From NCBI GenBank assembly GCA_029245665.1, contig JAQWOW010000267.1, positions 1 through 10,133 of the forward strand: DNA of 10,133 bases. Reading direction: 5' to 3'. A program made the position numbers and the translations under genes. This stretch comes from Polaribacter sp. (GTDB taxonomy: Bacteria > Bacteroidota > Bacteroidia > Flavobacteriales > Flavobacteriaceae). Position 1 is the first letter of the stretch; each line of letters opens with the position of its first letter. A model generated the notes under the pieces. The model worked only from the letters and a program-made list of their open reading frames with translations. It made no database searches and was not told the origin of the DNA. Below, piece by piece: positions 1 to 6,841 of the stretch.

Positions 1-2
1 AG

Positions 3-404
3 TTTTATGATGGTAAAAAAATCAAATCAAAATCGGCCTATCATCAAGGAAAAAGACACGGTTTTTTTTGGGGGTGGTACAAAAATGGAATGCAATGGTT
101 TCAGCGATCTTATACAAATGGATTAAAGTCAGGTATTCATAAAGGTTGGCATAAAAACGGATTACAAATGTTTGAATATCAATTTAACAATAAAGGTGTT
201 TATAACGGAACAGTAAAAGATTGGTATTCTAATGGAACCTTAAGCAAACATTTTAATTTTGTAGAAGGAAAGGAGACTGGGAGTCAAAAAATGTGGGATT
301 TATATGGCAAATTAAGAGCTAATTTTTACACTGTAAATGGAGAAAGACACGGTTTAATTGGATTGAAAAATTGCGTAAGTGTTATGCACAAAGAAACTGA
401 ATAA
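3..404 (+). CDS. MORN-like (YwqK-type) repeat protein, 5' end outside window
   Basis: The reading frame is open from the first complete codon (base 3) to TAA at 402-404, giving 133 residues; the ATG at 90 is internal, because repeat-like sequence continues upstream of it. Counting from base 3, four tandem units begin at W25 (WYKNG), W49 (WHKNG), W74 (WYSNG) and W98 (WDLYG), spaced 24, 25 and 24 residues, with a further partial unit (FYDG) at the window edge. Between them lie G-rich turns such as GKRHG and GERHG. This is the pattern of MORN-variant repeats, which databases often label 'toxin-antitoxin system YwqK family antitoxin'. That label does not establish an antitoxin role, and no toxin partner is visible here. 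The end after the last repeat (GLIGLKNC, Cys124) departs from the repeat. The gene is co-directional with the SCO gene 47 bp downstream, so co-transcription is likely. The molecular function is unknown; a protein-protein or membrane-surface scaffold is a guess. Confidence 0.8.
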   Translation, partial: FYDGKKIKSKSAYHQGKRHGFFWGWYKNGMQWFQRSYTNGLKSGIHKGWHKNGLQMFEYQFNNKGVYNGTVKDWYSNGTLSKHFNFVEGKETGSQKMWDLYGKLRANFYTVNGERHGLIGLKNCVSVMHKETE

Positions 405-451
405 TTTAGTCATTCCTTTGAATATAGGAACCTTATTATGAATTAAAAAAA

Positions 452-1099
452 ATGAAGTTTAAATCCATACTATTATTTTTTATTCTCTGTGTTTCTTGTA
501 AACGAGAAGCGAGCGTTGATAAAACAAAAACACTTCCTTTCTACAATTCAGAAGAATTTACTCCTGAATGGATTCATGAGAGTGCCGATGCATATTCAGA
601 GATTCATACCATAGCTGATTTTGAGTTTACAAATCAAAATGGACAAAAAATAACGAATCAAAATTTTATTGGTAAAATATATATTGCTGATTTTTTCTTT
701 ACAACGTGCCCCAGTATTTGTCCGATTCTGGCCAAAAATATGGGTTCACTTCAGGAAATGTATAAAGAAGATGAAAATATTTTATTACTATCCCATTCAG
801 TAATGCCTTGGATTGATTCTGTAAGTAAAATCAAAGAATATGCTTTAGAACAAAAAGTAATTGATACTAAATGGCATATAGTTACCGGTGAAAGGGAGTC
901 TATTTATAAGATAGCAAGAACCTCTTATTTTGCAGATGAAGATTTTAAAAAATCAAAAGATGAAAGTGAATTTATTCATACAGAAAACTTTGTTTTAGTT
1001 GATAAGAAAGGAAGGATTAGAGGTGTGTATAACGGGACATTAGCTCTAGATGTACAGCGATTAAAACGCCATATAGAAATATTAAAAAAAGAATTTTAA
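452..1099 (+). CDS. SCO1/SenC/PrrC family thioredoxin-fold lipoprotein
   Basis: The 215-residue protein begins with a short hydrophobic signal (residues 5-15) ending in a lipobox-like LCVSC, so Cys16 is the probable lipidated residue and the protein should sit in the cell envelope facing the periplasm. The thioredoxin-like domain covers about residues 55-212. It carries the SCO metal/redox motif CPSICP (Cys86 and Cys90, after FFFTT) and the distal histidine His176 in the HTENFVLVD segment. Together these are the copper ligands known for the family, which helps assemble the CuA site of cytochrome oxidase or acts as a thiol reductase. Where many SCO proteins have an S-x-DP motif after the third strand, this one reads SHSVMPWIDS (residues 114-123), a variant I associate with Bacteroidota members. 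No cytochrome oxidase gene is nearby, so the client is not shown. The ATG at 452 is preceded by an A-rich stretch rather than a Shine-Dalgarno site. Its 3' end lies 5 bp from the convergent murB stop. Confidence 0.93.
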   Translation: MKFKSILLFFILCVSCKREASVDKTKTLPFYNSEEFTPEWIHESADAYSEIHTIADFEFTNQNGQKITNQNFIGKIYIADFFFTTCPSICPILAKNMGSLQEMYKEDENILLLSHSVMPWIDSVSKIKEYALEQKVIDTKWHIVTGERESIYKIARTSYFADEDFKKSKDESEFIHTENFVLVDKKGRIRGVYNGTLALDVQRLKRHIEILKKEF

Positions 1100-1104
1100 A
1101 AGTA

Positions 1105-2115
1105 TCAATCAATAATATTTACCTCAATTTCTAAAGAAACTCTGAATTTACTTTTTACAGTTTTTTGTATTTTTTTTGCAAGTTCATAGATTTCCTTCCC
1201 AGATGCATGGTTGTAATTTACCAATACCAAGGCCTGTCTTTTATGAACACCAGCATCACCAAAACGTTTTCCTTTAAAACCACTTTGTTCTACCAGCCAA
1301 CCAGCAGGTATTTTAATTTCAGTATCAGAAACGGGGTAACTAGGGATGGTAGGAAATTCTTTTTGAAGTAATAAAAATTGACTTATTGGAATCACAGGAT
1401 TCTTAAAAAAACTACCACTATTTCCAATTTTTGTAGGATCTGGAAGTTTTGATTTTCTAATTGAAATTACAGCATCCGAAATGTTCTTCAATGTAGGATG
1501 TGTAATTTTATTTGAAATTAATTCAGTTTCAATTGCCCCATAAGACGTATTTAGTGTATGATTTCTTTTGGTAAGTCTAAAACTTACTGAAGTCAGAATA
1601 TATTTTCCTTTTGCTTCATTTTTAAAAATGGAATTTCGATATCCGAACTTGCATTGTTCATTTGAAAAATGCACTAATTTTCCTGTTTTAATAGCTAATC
1701 CTTCCACTTTTGTAATAGTGTCTTTTACTTCCACGCCATAAGCACCAATATTTTGAATAGGGCAGGTACCTACATTGCCAGGAATTAGGGAGAGATTTTC
1801 TATTCCTCCATAATTTTCAGAAATACACCATTGTACAAATTCATGCCAATTCTCTCCAGAATTAACTGTTAAATAAACAACATCAGATGTCTCGTTATCA
1901 ATTGATATTCCTTTAATATTAATATGTACAACTAATTTTTCAATGTCTTTTGTTAATAACATATTGCTTCCTCCAGAAATTAAAAAAACATCTCTTTCAA
2001 TTTTTAAAAGTTGTTGAAGTTGATAGACTGAATCTACAGAAATAAAACGTTTGGCGTTTACAGCAATACCAAAAGTGTTATAAGTCTCAAGCGATATATT
2101 TTCTTTGATATTCAA
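1105..2115 (-). CDS. murB: UDP-N-acetylmuramate dehydrogenase (UDP-N-acetylenolpyruvoylglucosamine reductase)
   Basis: This FAD enzyme reduces UDP-GlcNAc-enolpyruvate to UDP-MurNAc with NADPH, the second committed step of peptidoglycan precursor synthesis in the cytoplasm. The 336-residue length and motifs fit the longer type I MurB (E. coli class). Visible motifs are the FAD-binding GGSN at 48-51, IPGNVGTCPIQNIGAYG at 111-127, GYRNSIFK at 158-165 (Arg160, the counterpart of E. coli Arg159), and GNSGSFFKNP at 231-240 with Ser235 as the likely catalytic proton donor. A C-terminal IEV has Glu331 as the likely second acid. The start is TTG at 2115-2113. The codon before it is the in-frame TAA of the aminotransferase gene, so no earlier start is possible, and there is no ATG nearby. 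The N-terminus MNIKENISLETYNTFGI resembles other flavobacterial MurB starts, which supports the TTG. Translation is probably coupled to the upstream gene. The TGA stop is at 1107-1105. Confidence 0.97.
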   Translation of the reverse strand: MNIKENISLETYNTFGIAVNAKRFISVDSVYQLQQLLKIERDVFLISGGSNMLLTKDIEKLVVHINIKGISIDNETSDVVYLTVNSGENWHEFVQWCISENYGGIENLSLIPGNVGTCPIQNIGAYGVEVKDTITKVEGLAIKTGKLVHFSNEQCKFGYRNSIFKNEAKGKYILTSVSFRLTKRNHTLNTSYGAIETELISNKITHPTLKNISDAVISIRKSKLPDPTKIGNSGSFFKNPVIPISQFLLLQKEFPTIPSYPVSDTEIKIPAGWLVEQSGFKGKRFGDAGVHKRQALVLVNYNHASGKEIYELAKKIQKTVKSKFRVSLEIEVNIID

Positions 2116-3306
2116 TTAACTATTGTATTTTTTTAAAGCTTGGGCTAATATCTCAACTGATTTCACTAAATCTTTTTTATTCAAAACGTACGCAATTCGA
2201 ACTTGTTTTTTTCCTTCACCAGAGGTAGAATAAAACCCACTAGCAGGGGCAACCATGACGGTTTCATTATTGTAATTAAATTCTTCTAAAATCCATTGAG
2301 CAAAATGGTCTGTATCCTTTACAGGCAATTCTGCAATACAATAAAAAGCTCCTTTTGGGTTTACTACTTTTACTCCATTAATTTTTTGTAATTCAGTAAT
2401 TAATGTATTTCTTCTTTCAACATATTCTTCTTTTACATCATCAAAATATTTTTGAGGTGTATCAAGAGCTGCTTCACTTGCCATTAAAGCATAAGTTGGC
2501 GGACTTAAACGTGCTTGAGCAAATTTAATGGCTGTTTTAATAAATGCATTATTTTTGGAAACAATACAACCTATCCTTGCGCCACACATACTATAACGTT
2601 TAGAAACGGAATCTATTATAATAGAATTCTGTTCTAAACCGTCTAGAGACATAATAGACCTGTGTTTTAAGTCATCATAGGTAAATTCTCTATAAACTTC
2701 ATCGGCAATTAAAAATAAATCATGCTTTAAAACAATTTCTTTTAACTTTTGAATTTCTTCTGCTGAGTATAAGTATCCTGTTGGGTTTCCTGGATTACAA
2801 ATTAATATTGCTTTTGTTTTTTTTGTGATGAGTTTCTCAAAATCTTGAATTTTAGGCAATGCAAAATGATCTTCAATTCTAGAAATTACAGGGACAACAG
2901 TAACACCAGAGGCAGATGAAAAACCATTATAATTAGCATAAAAAGGCTCTGGAATAATGATTTCATCTCCAGGATCTGTAATGCTACCAATTGTAAAAAG
3001 CAATGCTTCAGAACCACCTGTTGTAACCACAATATTATCCGAAGTTACTTCTATAGAATGTTTTTTATAATACTTTGCAAGCTTATTTCTGTATTTTTCT
3101 GAGCCTTCAGAACGTGCATAAGCCAATGTTTTTATCGTGTTTTTTTTTACAGCATCTAAAGCAACTTGGGGTGTTTTTATATCTGGTTGTCCAATATTTA
3201 AATGGAATACCTTGGTTCCTCTTTTTTTAGCATCTTCTGCATAAGGCACCAATTTTCTAATTGGTGATTCAGGCATTTTAAGCCCTTTTTTAGATATTGC
3301 TGGCAT
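2116..3306 (-). CDS. PLP-dependent aminotransferase, class I/II (aspartate aminotransferase fold)
   Basis: The 396-residue protein is a full-length fold-type-I aminotransferase, cytoplasmic and likely dimeric. Recognisable residues are the NIGQPD loop (37-42), TTGGSEAL (95-102, cofactor phosphate contacts), NPGNPTG (171-177, Asn174 by the PLP ring), ADEVYREF (201-208, with Asp202 for the pyridine nitrogen and Tyr205), and the Schiff-base lysine Lys236 in DSVSKRYSMCGARIG. Arg244 should hold the PLP phosphate, and Arg370 in QVRIAYVL should bind the substrate carboxylate. The family includes aspartate, aromatic and alanine/valine-type transaminases, and the sequence alone does not tell me which substrate is used. 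The start at ATG 3306-3304 is preferred over the internal Met11 because the MPAISKKGL segment looks like a normal family N-terminus. The gene is first in a two-gene unit: its TAA is directly followed by the TTG start of murB in the same frame. An A9 tract lies at codons 53-56. Confidence 0.92.
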   Translation of the reverse strand: MPAISKKGLKMPESPIRKLVPYAEDAKKRGTKVFHLNIGQPDIKTPQVALDAVKKNTIKTLAYARSEGSEKYRNKLAKYYKKHSIEVTSDNIVVTTGGSEALLFTIGSITDPGDEIIIPEPFYANYNGFSSASGVTVVPVISRIEDHFALPKIQDFEKLITKKTKAILICNPGNPTGYLYSAEEIQKLKEIVLKHDLFLIADEVYREFTYDDLKHRSIMSLDGLEQNSIIIDSVSKRYSMCGARIGCIVSKNNAFIKTAIKFAQARLSPPTYALMASEAALDTPQKYFDDVKEEYVERRNTLITELQKINGVKVVNPKGAFYCIAELPVKDTDHFAQWILEEFNYNNETVMVAPASGFYSTSGEGKKQVRIAYVLNKKDLVKSVEILAQALKKYNS

Positions 3307-3339
3307 ACTATTTTTATGTATTTAAGTAGGCTAATTTCC

Positions 3340-3347
3340 GAAATATA
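3340..3347 (-). promoter_or_regulatory. Candidate -7 box for the aminotransferase-murB unit
   Basis: Read on the minus strand the sequence is TATATTTC, seven of eight against the Bacteroidota -7 consensus TAnnTTTG when the two n positions are counted as matches. It would put the transcript start about 27 bases before the ATG at 3306. I see no TTG at the expected -33 distance, and the region is so A/T-rich that chance matches are common, so this is only a candidate. Confidence 0.3.
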
Positions 3348-3442
3348 TTTTATTTATATCACTTTATTAAAGAAACTTTAATGATTAAAAGTTAATTATA
3401 TAAAAAATATGCTAAAAAATGAAAAATATAAGACGGCTATTG

Positions 3443-3478
3443 AAAAAATGACGCTATTTCTGAAATGGGAAATAAGCG
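3443..3478 (-). terminator. Candidate intrinsic terminator downstream of the DUF1573 gene
   Basis: The arms at 3452-3460 and 3469-3478 form a 9-bp stem (CGC-TATTTC type arms) with one bulged A and an 8-base loop. On the minus strand the stem is followed after three bases by six T (3448-3443). This is the most GC-containing structure in the 288-bp gap 3307-3594, and it lies about 117 bases past the DUF1573 stop, in the right orientation to end that transcript before the aminotransferase gene. A shorter, pure A/T hairpin (CAAAAT-ATGA-ATTTTG at 3559-3574) lies closer to the stop and could contribute. Apart from these and the promoter candidate at 3340-3347, I see nothing else supported in the gap. 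Confidence 0.4.
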
Positions 3479-3594
3479 GGTAAATGTATGGTAATAGTTC
3501 TTGTTAAATAAATTTCAAAAAAGAGATAAAAAAATGCTTCTTATACATTGAGAAAACTCAAAATATGAATTTTGTTTTGAAAAGAGAGTGTAAA

Positions 3595-4005
3595 TTATTT
3601 TTTTGAATCAGAAAGCATACTTTTTTCTTTCTGCAAAGAAATCGCTTTATTAACAATACCCTTTATTTTGATTACTTTTCGAGCATTTTTTGCATTTGAA
3701 AAAATGGTAATAGCTTTAGAAAAACCTCCAACTCTTTTGGTGTCGTATGAAACTTTAATTTCCCCTGTTTTTCCAGGCATAATTGGTTCCTCAGGTTTTT
3801 TTGGAACAGTACACCCACATGAAGATTGAATATTTTTTATAATTAAAGGTTGATCTCCAATATTTTTAAACACAAAAACTCTTGCACCGTCTGAGCCTTT
3901 GTCTACTTTTCCGTAATTAATAACTTCCTCCTCAAATTTAAATTCTTGGGCATTTAAAGAAAAAGTAATAAAAAAGATGACTAAAAATGTTTTAAAAGCT
4001 CTCAT
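3595..4005 (-). CDS. Secreted DUF1573 domain protein
   Basis: This 136-residue protein has a clear Sec signal peptide (basic MRAFK, hydrophobic residues 6-17, probable signal peptidase I cleavage after SLNA at Ala19), so it is exported and has no lipobox. Residues 22-118 form a DUF1573 domain, an Ig/ASPM-like beta-sandwich that is very common in Bacteroidota. Its hallmarks are FKNIGDQPLIIKNI (46-59) followed by SSCGCTVP (61-68, Cys63 and Cys65), then PG-x-x-G-EIKVSYDTK (77-90) and a final IKIKG strand. The two cysteines are a family hallmark; whether they form a disulfide or bind a ligand is not known to me. The tail after residue 120 is short, charged and Lys/Ser-rich. It is transcribed divergently from valS with 125 bp between the start codons. 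The specific role is unknown; being next to valS need not imply a shared function. Confidence 0.9.
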   Translation of the reverse strand: MRAFKTFLVIFFITFSLNAQEFKFEEEVINYGKVDKGSDGARVFVFKNIGDQPLIIKNIQSSCGCTVPKKPEEPIMPGKTGEIKVSYDTKRVGGFSKAITIFSNAKNARKVIKIKGIVNKAISLQKEKSMLSDSKK

Positions 4006-4076
4006 AACTTGTGTTTTATACTGTAAAATTAATATTAATAATTTGTTTTAAAAAATTCAACCGCTAATTTTCTCTA

Positions 4077-4084
4077 CAAAAATA
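4077..4084 (-). promoter_or_regulatory. Candidate -7 box for the DUF1573 gene
   Basis: The minus strand reads TATTTTTG, a full match to the Bacteroidota -7 consensus TAnnTTTG. It would give a leader of roughly 65 bases before the ATG at 4005. No matching -33 TTG is seen at the usual spacing. It lies only 8 bases from the candidate valS -7 box, which points the other way. Confidence 0.4.
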
Positions 4085-4092
4085 GATAATTG

Positions 4093-4100
4093 TACTTTTA
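4093..4100 (+). promoter_or_regulatory. Candidate -7 box for valS
   Basis: TACTTTTA at this position matches TAnnTTTG except for the last base, within the context TTGTACTTTTAC. It would give a leader of about 25 bases before the valS ATG at 4131. The short leader leaves no room for a T-box-type antiterminator, and none is visible. A -33 TTG at normal spacing is not evident. Confidence 0.35.
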
Positions 4101-4130
4101 CCGTCGATATTTAAAAAATTATTACAGAGT

Positions 4131-6767
4131 ATGACAATCCCATCTAAATATGATGCAAAGCAAGTAGAGGACAAATGGTATGAGTATTGGATGAAAAATA
4201 ATTATTTTCATTCAACACCAGATGAAAGAGAGCCTTATACAATTGTAATTCCACCTCCAAATGTGACAGGAATATTGCATATGGGGCATATGCTAAATAA
4301 CACAATACAAGATGTATTAATTAGACGTGCTCGTTTATTAGGGAAAAATGCCTGTTGGGTTCCTGGAACTGATCATGCATCTATTGCAACTGAAGCTAAA
4401 GTTGTAGCCAAATTAAAAGAACAAGGAATTCACAAAAGTGATTTGACTCGTGAAGAATTTTTACAACATGCTTTTGAATGGAAAGATGAATACGGAGGAA
4501 TTATTTTAGAACAATTAAAAAAGTTAGGAGCCTCTTGTGATTGGGAAAGAACAGCTTTTACCATGGATCCAGAGATGTCTGAGGCTGTAATTAAGGTTTT
4601 TGTAGATCTTTATAATAAAGGATTTATTTATCGAGGTTATAGAATGGTAAACTGGGATCCTGAAGCTAAAACGACATTGTCTGATGAAGAAGTAATATAC
4701 GAAGAAAGACAAGGTAATTTATATTATTTAGAATACAAAATAGAAAATTCTGAGGATACATTAACAATTGCTACCACAAGGCCAGAAACTATTTTTGGAG
4801 ATACTGCAATTTGTATCAATCCAAACGATGAACGTTTTAGGCATTTAAAAGGGAAAAAAGCAATTGTTCCAATTTGTGGAAGAGTAATTCCTATCATTGA
4901 AGATGAATATGTAGACATAGAATTTGGAACAGGTTGTTTAAAAGTAACTCCTGCTCATGATGAAAACGACAAGAATTTAGGAGAGAAGTACAAATTAGAG
5001 GTGATAGATATTTTTAATGATGATGCTTCTTTGAATTCTTTTGGATTACAGTATCAAGGAAAAGATAGGTTTGTTGTTCGCAAAGAGATTGTAAAAGAAT
5101 TAGAAGAAAAAGGAATTTTATTAAAAACTGAAGTTCATACCAATAAGGTTGGTACTTCAGAAAGAACAAAAGCAGTCATAGAACCAAGACTGTCTGATCA
5201 ATGGTTTTTAAAAATGGAAGAGCTCGCAAAACCAGCAATTGATGCTGTTTTAGGAGAGAATTCTGAGTTAAACTTGTATCCTAAGAAATTTAAAAATACC
5301 TATCGTCATTGGATGGAAAATATTAGAGATTGGAATATTTCTCGTCAACTTTGGTGGGGACACCAAATTCCTGCATTTTTCTATGGAGATGGAAAAGAAG
5401 ATTTTGTAGTTGCAGAAACAATTTCAGATGCATTAATTATAGCAAAAGAAAAGACAGGAAATTCGACTCTAACAATTTCAGATTTGAAACAAGATGAAGA
5501 CGCTTTGGATACTTGGTTTTCTTCTTGGTTATGGCCAATGTCAGTTTTTGACGGAATTAGAAATCCAGAAAATGAAGAAATTACATACTATTATCCAACA
5601 AATGATTTAGTAACGGGGCCCGATATTCTATTTTTTTGGGTGGCAAGAATGATCATCGCTGGATATGAATATAAAGATGAAAAACCTTTTCAAAATGTTT
5701 ATTTAACAGGTTTGGTAAGAGATAAGCAAAGACGCAAAATGTCTAAATCATTAGGCAATTCTCCAGACGCTTTAAAGTTGATTGAAGATTATGGAGCAGA
5801 TGGAGTTCGAGTTGGATTGTTGTTAAGTTCAGCAGCTGGAAATGATTTAATGTTTGACGAAGATTTATGCCAGCAGGGAAAGCAGTTTGCAAATAAAATA
5901 TGGAATGCTTTTCGTTTGATAAAAGGATGGGAAGTTGATCAAAGTATCGGACAACCCGAAACTGCAAAAATTGGTTTGGCCTGGTATGAGGCTAAATTTC
6001 AAAAAGCACTTACTGAAATAGAAGATCATTTTTCTAAATACCGTTTATCTGATGCTTTAATGACAATCTACAAATTAATTATGGATGATTTTTCTTCCTG
6101 GTTATTAGAAATTGTAAAACCTGCGTATCAACAACCAATAGACACTAAAACATTTGAAGCCATACTTGAAGTTTTAGAAAATAACCTAAAAGTTTTACAT
6201 CCATTCATGCCATTTTTAACAGAAGAAATATGGCAGTTTATAGCAAAGAGATCACCAGAAGAGGCATTGATAATTGCTAAGTATCCAGTTCAGAAAGAGT
6301 TTGATGCTAAAATTATTGCTGATTTTGATTTTGCTTCTGATGTAATCTCTGGTGTAAGAACAATCAGAAAAGATAAAAATATTCCTTTTAAAGAGGGGAT
6401 AGAATTATTTGTAGTACAAAATGAAAATAGTAACGTGAAATTTAATGCTATTGTTCAAAAATTAACAAATAGTATCACCTTTAATACCGTTTCTAACAAA
6501 GTCGAAGGCGCGTCTTTTAGAGTGAAATCGAATGAATATTTTGTGCCAATTTCTACTGAGAATATAGATGTTGAAGCAGAAATAAAAAAATTAGAAGCAG
6601 AATTAAAGAGAGCAGAAGGTTTTTTATTTGGTATAAGAAAGAAGTTATCGAATGAACGATTCGTTTCCAATGCACCAGAGCAGGTAATTACCATAGAACG
6701 AAAAAAAGAAGCAGATACAAAAGCAAAAATTGAAACGATTAAAGGTAGTTTAAAGGCTCTTAAATAA
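4131..6767 (+). CDS. valS: Valine--tRNA ligase
   Basis: This 878-residue class I aminoacyl-tRNA synthetase charges tRNA-Val with valine in the cytoplasm and hydrolyses mischarged Thr-tRNA. All expected parts are present in order. The catalytic Rossmann domain has PPPNVTG and the HIGH-type motif HMGH (50-53). The CP1 editing domain spans about 195-350, with TTRPETIFGDTA (215-226) and the ValRS-typical VTPAHDEND (272-280). SRQLWWGHQIP is at 404-414, KMSKS at 536-540, an anticodon-binding helical domain runs from about 610 to 760, and a C-terminal coiled-coil arm from about 810 to 878 is rich in Glu, Lys and Ala. The length is normal for a bacterial ValRS, and no motif is damaged. The start at 4131 is supported by the family-like MTIPSKYDAKQVEDKWY. 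It is monocistronic as far as the window shows: the next gene downstream converges on it after 74 bp. Confidence 0.99.
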   Translation: MTIPSKYDAKQVEDKWYEYWMKNNYFHSTPDEREPYTIVIPPPNVTGILHMGHMLNNTIQDVLIRRARLLGKNACWVPGTDHASIATEAKVVAKLKEQGIHKSDLTREEFLQHAFEWKDEYGGIILEQLKKLGASCDWERTAFTMDPEMSEAVIKVFVDLYNKGFIYRGYRMVNWDPEAKTTLSDEEVIYEERQGNLYYLEYKIENSEDTLTIATTRPETIFGDTAICINPNDERFRHLKGKKAIVPICGRVIPIIEDEYVDIEFGTGCLKVTPAHDENDKNLGEKYKLEVIDIFNDDASLNSFGLQYQGKDRFVVRKEIVKELEEKGILLKTEVHTNKVGTSERTKAVIEPRLSDQWFLKMEELAKPAIDAVLGENSELNLYPKKFKNTYRHWMENIRDWNISRQLWWGHQIPAFFYGDGKEDFVVAETISDALIIAKEKTGNSTLTISDLKQDEDALDTWFSSWLWPMSVFDGIRNPENEEITYYYPTNDLVTGPDILFFWVARMIIAGYEYKDEKPFQNVYLTGLVRDKQRRKMSKSLGNSPDALKLIEDYGADGVRVGLLLSSAAGNDLMFDEDLCQQGKQFANKIWNAFRLIKGWEVDQSIGQPETAKIGLAWYEAKFQKALTEIEDHFSKYRLSDALMTIYKLIMDDFSSWLLEIVKPAYQQPIDTKTFEAILEVLENNLKVLHPFMPFLTEEIWQFIAKRSPEEALIIAKYPVQKEFDAKIIADFDFASDVISGVRTIRKDKNIPFKEGIELFVVQNENSNVKFNAIVQKLTNSITFNTVSNKVEGASFRVKSNEYFVPISTENIDVEAEIKKLEAELKRAEGFLFGIRKKLSNERFVSNAPEQVITIERKKEADTKAKIETIKGSLKALK

Positions 6768-6799
6768 GAAATCATTAAAAGGTCTGAGACATTTCATCT

Positions 6800-6812
6800 T
6801 ATCGTAACGATA
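6800..6812. other. Small inverted repeat between convergent valS and MFS genes
   Basis: TATCG-TAA-CGATA is a perfect 5-bp stem with a 3-base loop in the 74-bp spacer between the two stops. It has no adjacent T tract on either strand (a T7 run starts only at about 6833), so it is a weak candidate for a bidirectional terminator rather than a convincing one. Confidence 0.2.
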
Positions 6813-6841
6813 CACATCAACTATATAATTCCTTTTTTTAC

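Noticed and set aside
3..404. Reading the MORN-repeat gene as an antitoxin with a toxin partner
   Set aside because: The only adjacent gene is a SCO-family lipoprotein, which is not a toxin. The YwqK antitoxin label is a naming convention without support here.
411..420. A possible TAnnTTTG-like -7 box (TTCCTTTG) before the SCO gene
   Set aside because: The second base of the box is wrong and there is no TTG at -33 distance. The 47-bp spacing to the upstream gene makes co-transcription simpler.
438..446. A two-codon ORF (ATG AAT TAA) just before the SCO start, as a possible leader ORF
   Set aside because: It is too short to carry information and likely a chance event in A/T-rich sequence.
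1165..1371. A plus-strand ORF of 68 codons opposite murB
   Set aside because: It is antisense to a well-supported MurB reading frame and shows no recognisable motif.
3409..3483. A 24-codon plus-strand ORF (MLKNEKYKTAIEKM...) in the gap between the aminotransferase and DUF1573 genes
   Set aside because: It is very short, has no recognisable relative or promoter, and overlaps the minus-strand stem-loop candidate. Chance ORFs of this size are expected.
6455..6775. A 106-codon minus-strand ORF opposite the 3' end of valS
   Set aside because: It lies fully antisense to intact ValRS coding sequence, has low-complexity Ser/Phe-rich composition typical of a shadow frame, and shows no domain.
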